DNA from: CGIF01 sp031674855
GTDB taxonomy: Bacteria > Bacillota_I > Bacilli_A > Mycoplasmatales > CGIF01
Assembly: GCA_031674855.1 (NCBI GenBank)
Contig: CP125275.1
Coordinates: 186,001 to 250,000, forward strand
Direction of reading: 5' to 3'
Length of the DNA stretch: 64,000 bases
The notes beneath the pieces were generated by a model that saw nothing but the letters and a program-made list of their open reading frames with translations, searched no databases and was not told where the DNA came from. Each line of letters starts with the position of its first letter. Within the stretch, counting starts at the first letter, position 1. Below are positions 62,638-64,000 of this stretch, piece by piece. A program made the translations under genes and the position numbers.

Positions 62638-62880
62638 ATGAACGATTGAAAGAAAATTAAAGCTAAGAAATTAGGAGAAATCCCCCAAGTAGCCAGTAAT
62701 AATTTAACTGCTCCTGAATTAGCCCCTAGTGATAAAAGATTTACTGGTAGAACCAAACAATTGAATTTGCGAGTAACTGAAGAAACTTATTGAAGATTAA
62801 AAGATTTAGCGAACAAAGAAAGATGCCTAATGACAGAGTTGTTAGAAAAATTATTAGAGAGTTACAAGAATAATAACTAA
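62638..62880 (+). CDS. Ribbon-helix-helix DNA-binding protein
   Basis: 80 residues. An unstructured N-terminal tail is followed by the RHH module: QLNLRVTEETYWRLKDLANK then ERCLMTELLEKLLESYKN, with alternating strand residues (L-N-L-R-V) that would contact DNA. This size and layout is typical of plasmid/element regulators (CopG, ParG, MetJ-like). It lies between the two inverted repeats. Confidence 0.75.
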
Positions 62881-62909
62881 CTGATTTAAGAATAAATTAA
62901 GTAGATTAA

Positions 62910-63071
62910 TTAAAACAAGATACTTAATCACTTTTTTAAAGCCCTAGTAATCACACCAATCAAGACTACTCCAATTAGAATCAAGGCAATACCCCAAATA
63001 ATATTCTCTTTGGTTGGCAAGGGTCAGTCTCAATTTTTACCACCACTTTGAATGATATTAGTTAAGTTTCC
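62910..63071 (-). pseudogene. Start-less single-TM tail
   Basis: An open frame of 53 codons (NLTNIIQSGGKNWDWPLPTK then IIWGIALILIGVVLIGVITR and LKKWLSILF) with no ATG. It overlaps the stop of the upstream gene. The Trp/Pro-rich linker plus TM resembles the tails of other anchored proteins here; probably the end of a third variant of such a gene. Confidence 0.4.
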
Positions 63072-64000
63072 TTAAAGAAGAAGCGATAACCTAGATAGAT
63101 GATTCCGACCAAAAGGAGACTAAAACCACCTCAGTAGAGGTAAGGAGTAGCTTTTTCTAGAAAAGTTGGTTCAATTGTAGTAATAGTCACCTGACTAGCA
63201 GTGAGATTAGTATTAGGATTATAAAGTTCTTCCAAAGATTGGAACTGGACAAAGGTGCGATAAGCAGCATTTTCTTCCAAGTTGACAATAAAAGCAGTTA
63301 CGGCCGCTTGTTTTTTGCGAAGTTCGTTGTATTCTTCATTTAACTTCTTAGCTTCTTGAATCTTACCAGCTTGCTTAGCTAATTTTACTTCTTCTGCTTT
63401 AGCTTCAATTTGTCGTTGCACTACTTCTAACTGATGTTTTTGTTCGATTAATTGCTGACTAATTTTGGCTTGTTCCAATTCTTGAGCGATTTTTTTGCGT
63501 CTTTCTAATTCAGATTGGATGGCTTTTAAACGAGCAATCGCTTGAGCGTTTTCTTCGGGACTGATAGCTAAGATTAATATTGTCTTGGTTCTTAGTTGAT
63601 AAAGCATCTATTTGAGCTAAATATTTCGCTAAATCAATTTCACTTAATTGTTGCTTAATTAGTTCACTGATTTGGTCAGGGGTGGGGGTGGCGGAGATAA
63701 GATTTTGCTTATTTTTTGGGTCAATGATATTAGTTTGGAGTTTAGCTAGACCGATATTGCGTTGTTGATTGAGTTTGCTAACGAATTTGTTTAGAGCTTC
63801 TTGAGCATCACTTTTCCAAGTAAATTGGTTAGAATTGTGACTATTATTAACATCAAAACCCAAATGAGAAACTATCTTTCTACCACTATCATCACTAATA
63901 TGGGCTTTTACCCGATAAAGATTGCCTCAAAATAAGCCTTTGTCTCCATCAGGCACTATTTCGAAATCAAAATTCAACTTCGCTAAACATTTAGCTTTAT
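63062..64000 (-). pseudogene. Surface/anchored protein, partial, frame broken by 2 nt
   Basis: The gene enters from beyond the window end: IVPDGDKGLFWGNLYRVKAH, VSHLGFDVNNSHNSNQFTWK, then the repeat-encoded NKQNLISATPTPDQISELIK. After DNIN, at about 63573, 2 nt are missing relative to the other copy, and the continuing part is in another frame: LAISPEENAQAIARLKAIQS, a long Lys/Glu/Gln coiled coil, and a TM helix (GGFSLLLVGIIYLGYRFFF) ending at TAA 63062. Restored, it is a C-terminally anchored coiled-coil protein. Function unknown. Confidence 0.55.
63573..63718 (-). repeat. 146-bp perfect inverted repeat, right copy
   Basis: Reverse complement identical to 62091-62236. It lies inside the partial gene at 63062-64000, so recombination between the copies would exchange that gene's 3' end with the frame at 62237-62581. 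Confidence 0.95.

Noticed and set aside
1..64000. CRISPR array or rRNA genes
   Set aside because: No regularly spaced direct repeats and no conserved 16S/23S/5S segments were seen.

Overview
The window is very AT-rich chromosomal DNA from a bacterium that reads UGA as tryptophan. UGA falls exactly where class-defining tryptophans belong: the G-W-DTHGLPIE block of IleRS, the tandem W-W of GlyRS, and about 30 other genes that only read through with this code. Together with GlyRS of the single-chain type, RNase Y, SufU, dimeric dUTPase, a DnaE-type polymerase and ThiI without a rhodanese domain, this points to a Mollicute. Leucine-rich-repeat proteins, abundant mobile DNA and heavy gene decay make a mycoplasma-related endobacterium of fungi (Candidatus Moeniiplasma-like) the best guess; that last step is inference.

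Layout. 0-5.7 kb: LRR protein end, a wrecked tyrosine recombinase, a toxin-antitoxin-like pair, gmk, decaying genes and a lepA cut down to its GTPase domain. 5.8-9.6 kb: an accessory island between 33-bp inverted repeats, with zinc-ribbon proteins, an LRR protein and a Panacea (SocA) antitoxin with a probable partner toxin. 9.8-16.8 kb: ileS (carrying an internal TAA), paralogous small membrane proteins, tRNA-Cys abutting a C-terminal remnant of valS, and asnS. 17-37 kb: the main accessory region. It holds a tail-anchored protein gene with an (AG)7 tract, an adenine methyltransferase overlapping a GmrSD-like nuclease, a compact mobile element (zinc-finger proteins, tyrosine recombinase, PrimPol, OB-fold protein, packaging-type ATPase, RuvC-like resolvase), an IS630 transposase, a one-polypeptide R-M-S restriction enzyme, a coiled-coil J-domain protein and an overlapping cassette of OB-fold/zinc-ribbon genes. 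37.7-61.2 kb: mostly core genes (Lon-like ATPase, rpsT, SNF2 helicase, glyS, cmk, recA-like, dut, ERF, tilS, ftsH, YitT, rnc, dnaE, sufU, tRNA-Ser, rny, rpmB, rpsJ, thiI). 61.4-64 kb: another accessory region with a ribbon-helix-helix repressor and two perfect 146-bp inverted repeats inside alternative versions of one gene.

How it works together. The core block covers translation, RNA decay, tRNA modification, Fe-S assembly, proteolysis and replication/recombination. The accessory blocks combine defence (restriction, toxin-antitoxin) with mobile-element replication and DNA-packaging-like functions. The best candidate for an undescribed system is the 22.07-26.67 kb element: PrimPol, OB protein, packaging ATPase, resolvase and integrase without any capsid gene, with a 138-nt foldback between two of its genes.

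Caveat. Many frames break at homopolymers, including in the ribosomal gene rpsT, and several internal stops look like CAA-to-TAA changes. Sequencing error, real decay, or rescue by polymerase slippage cannot be told apart from this sequence alone.
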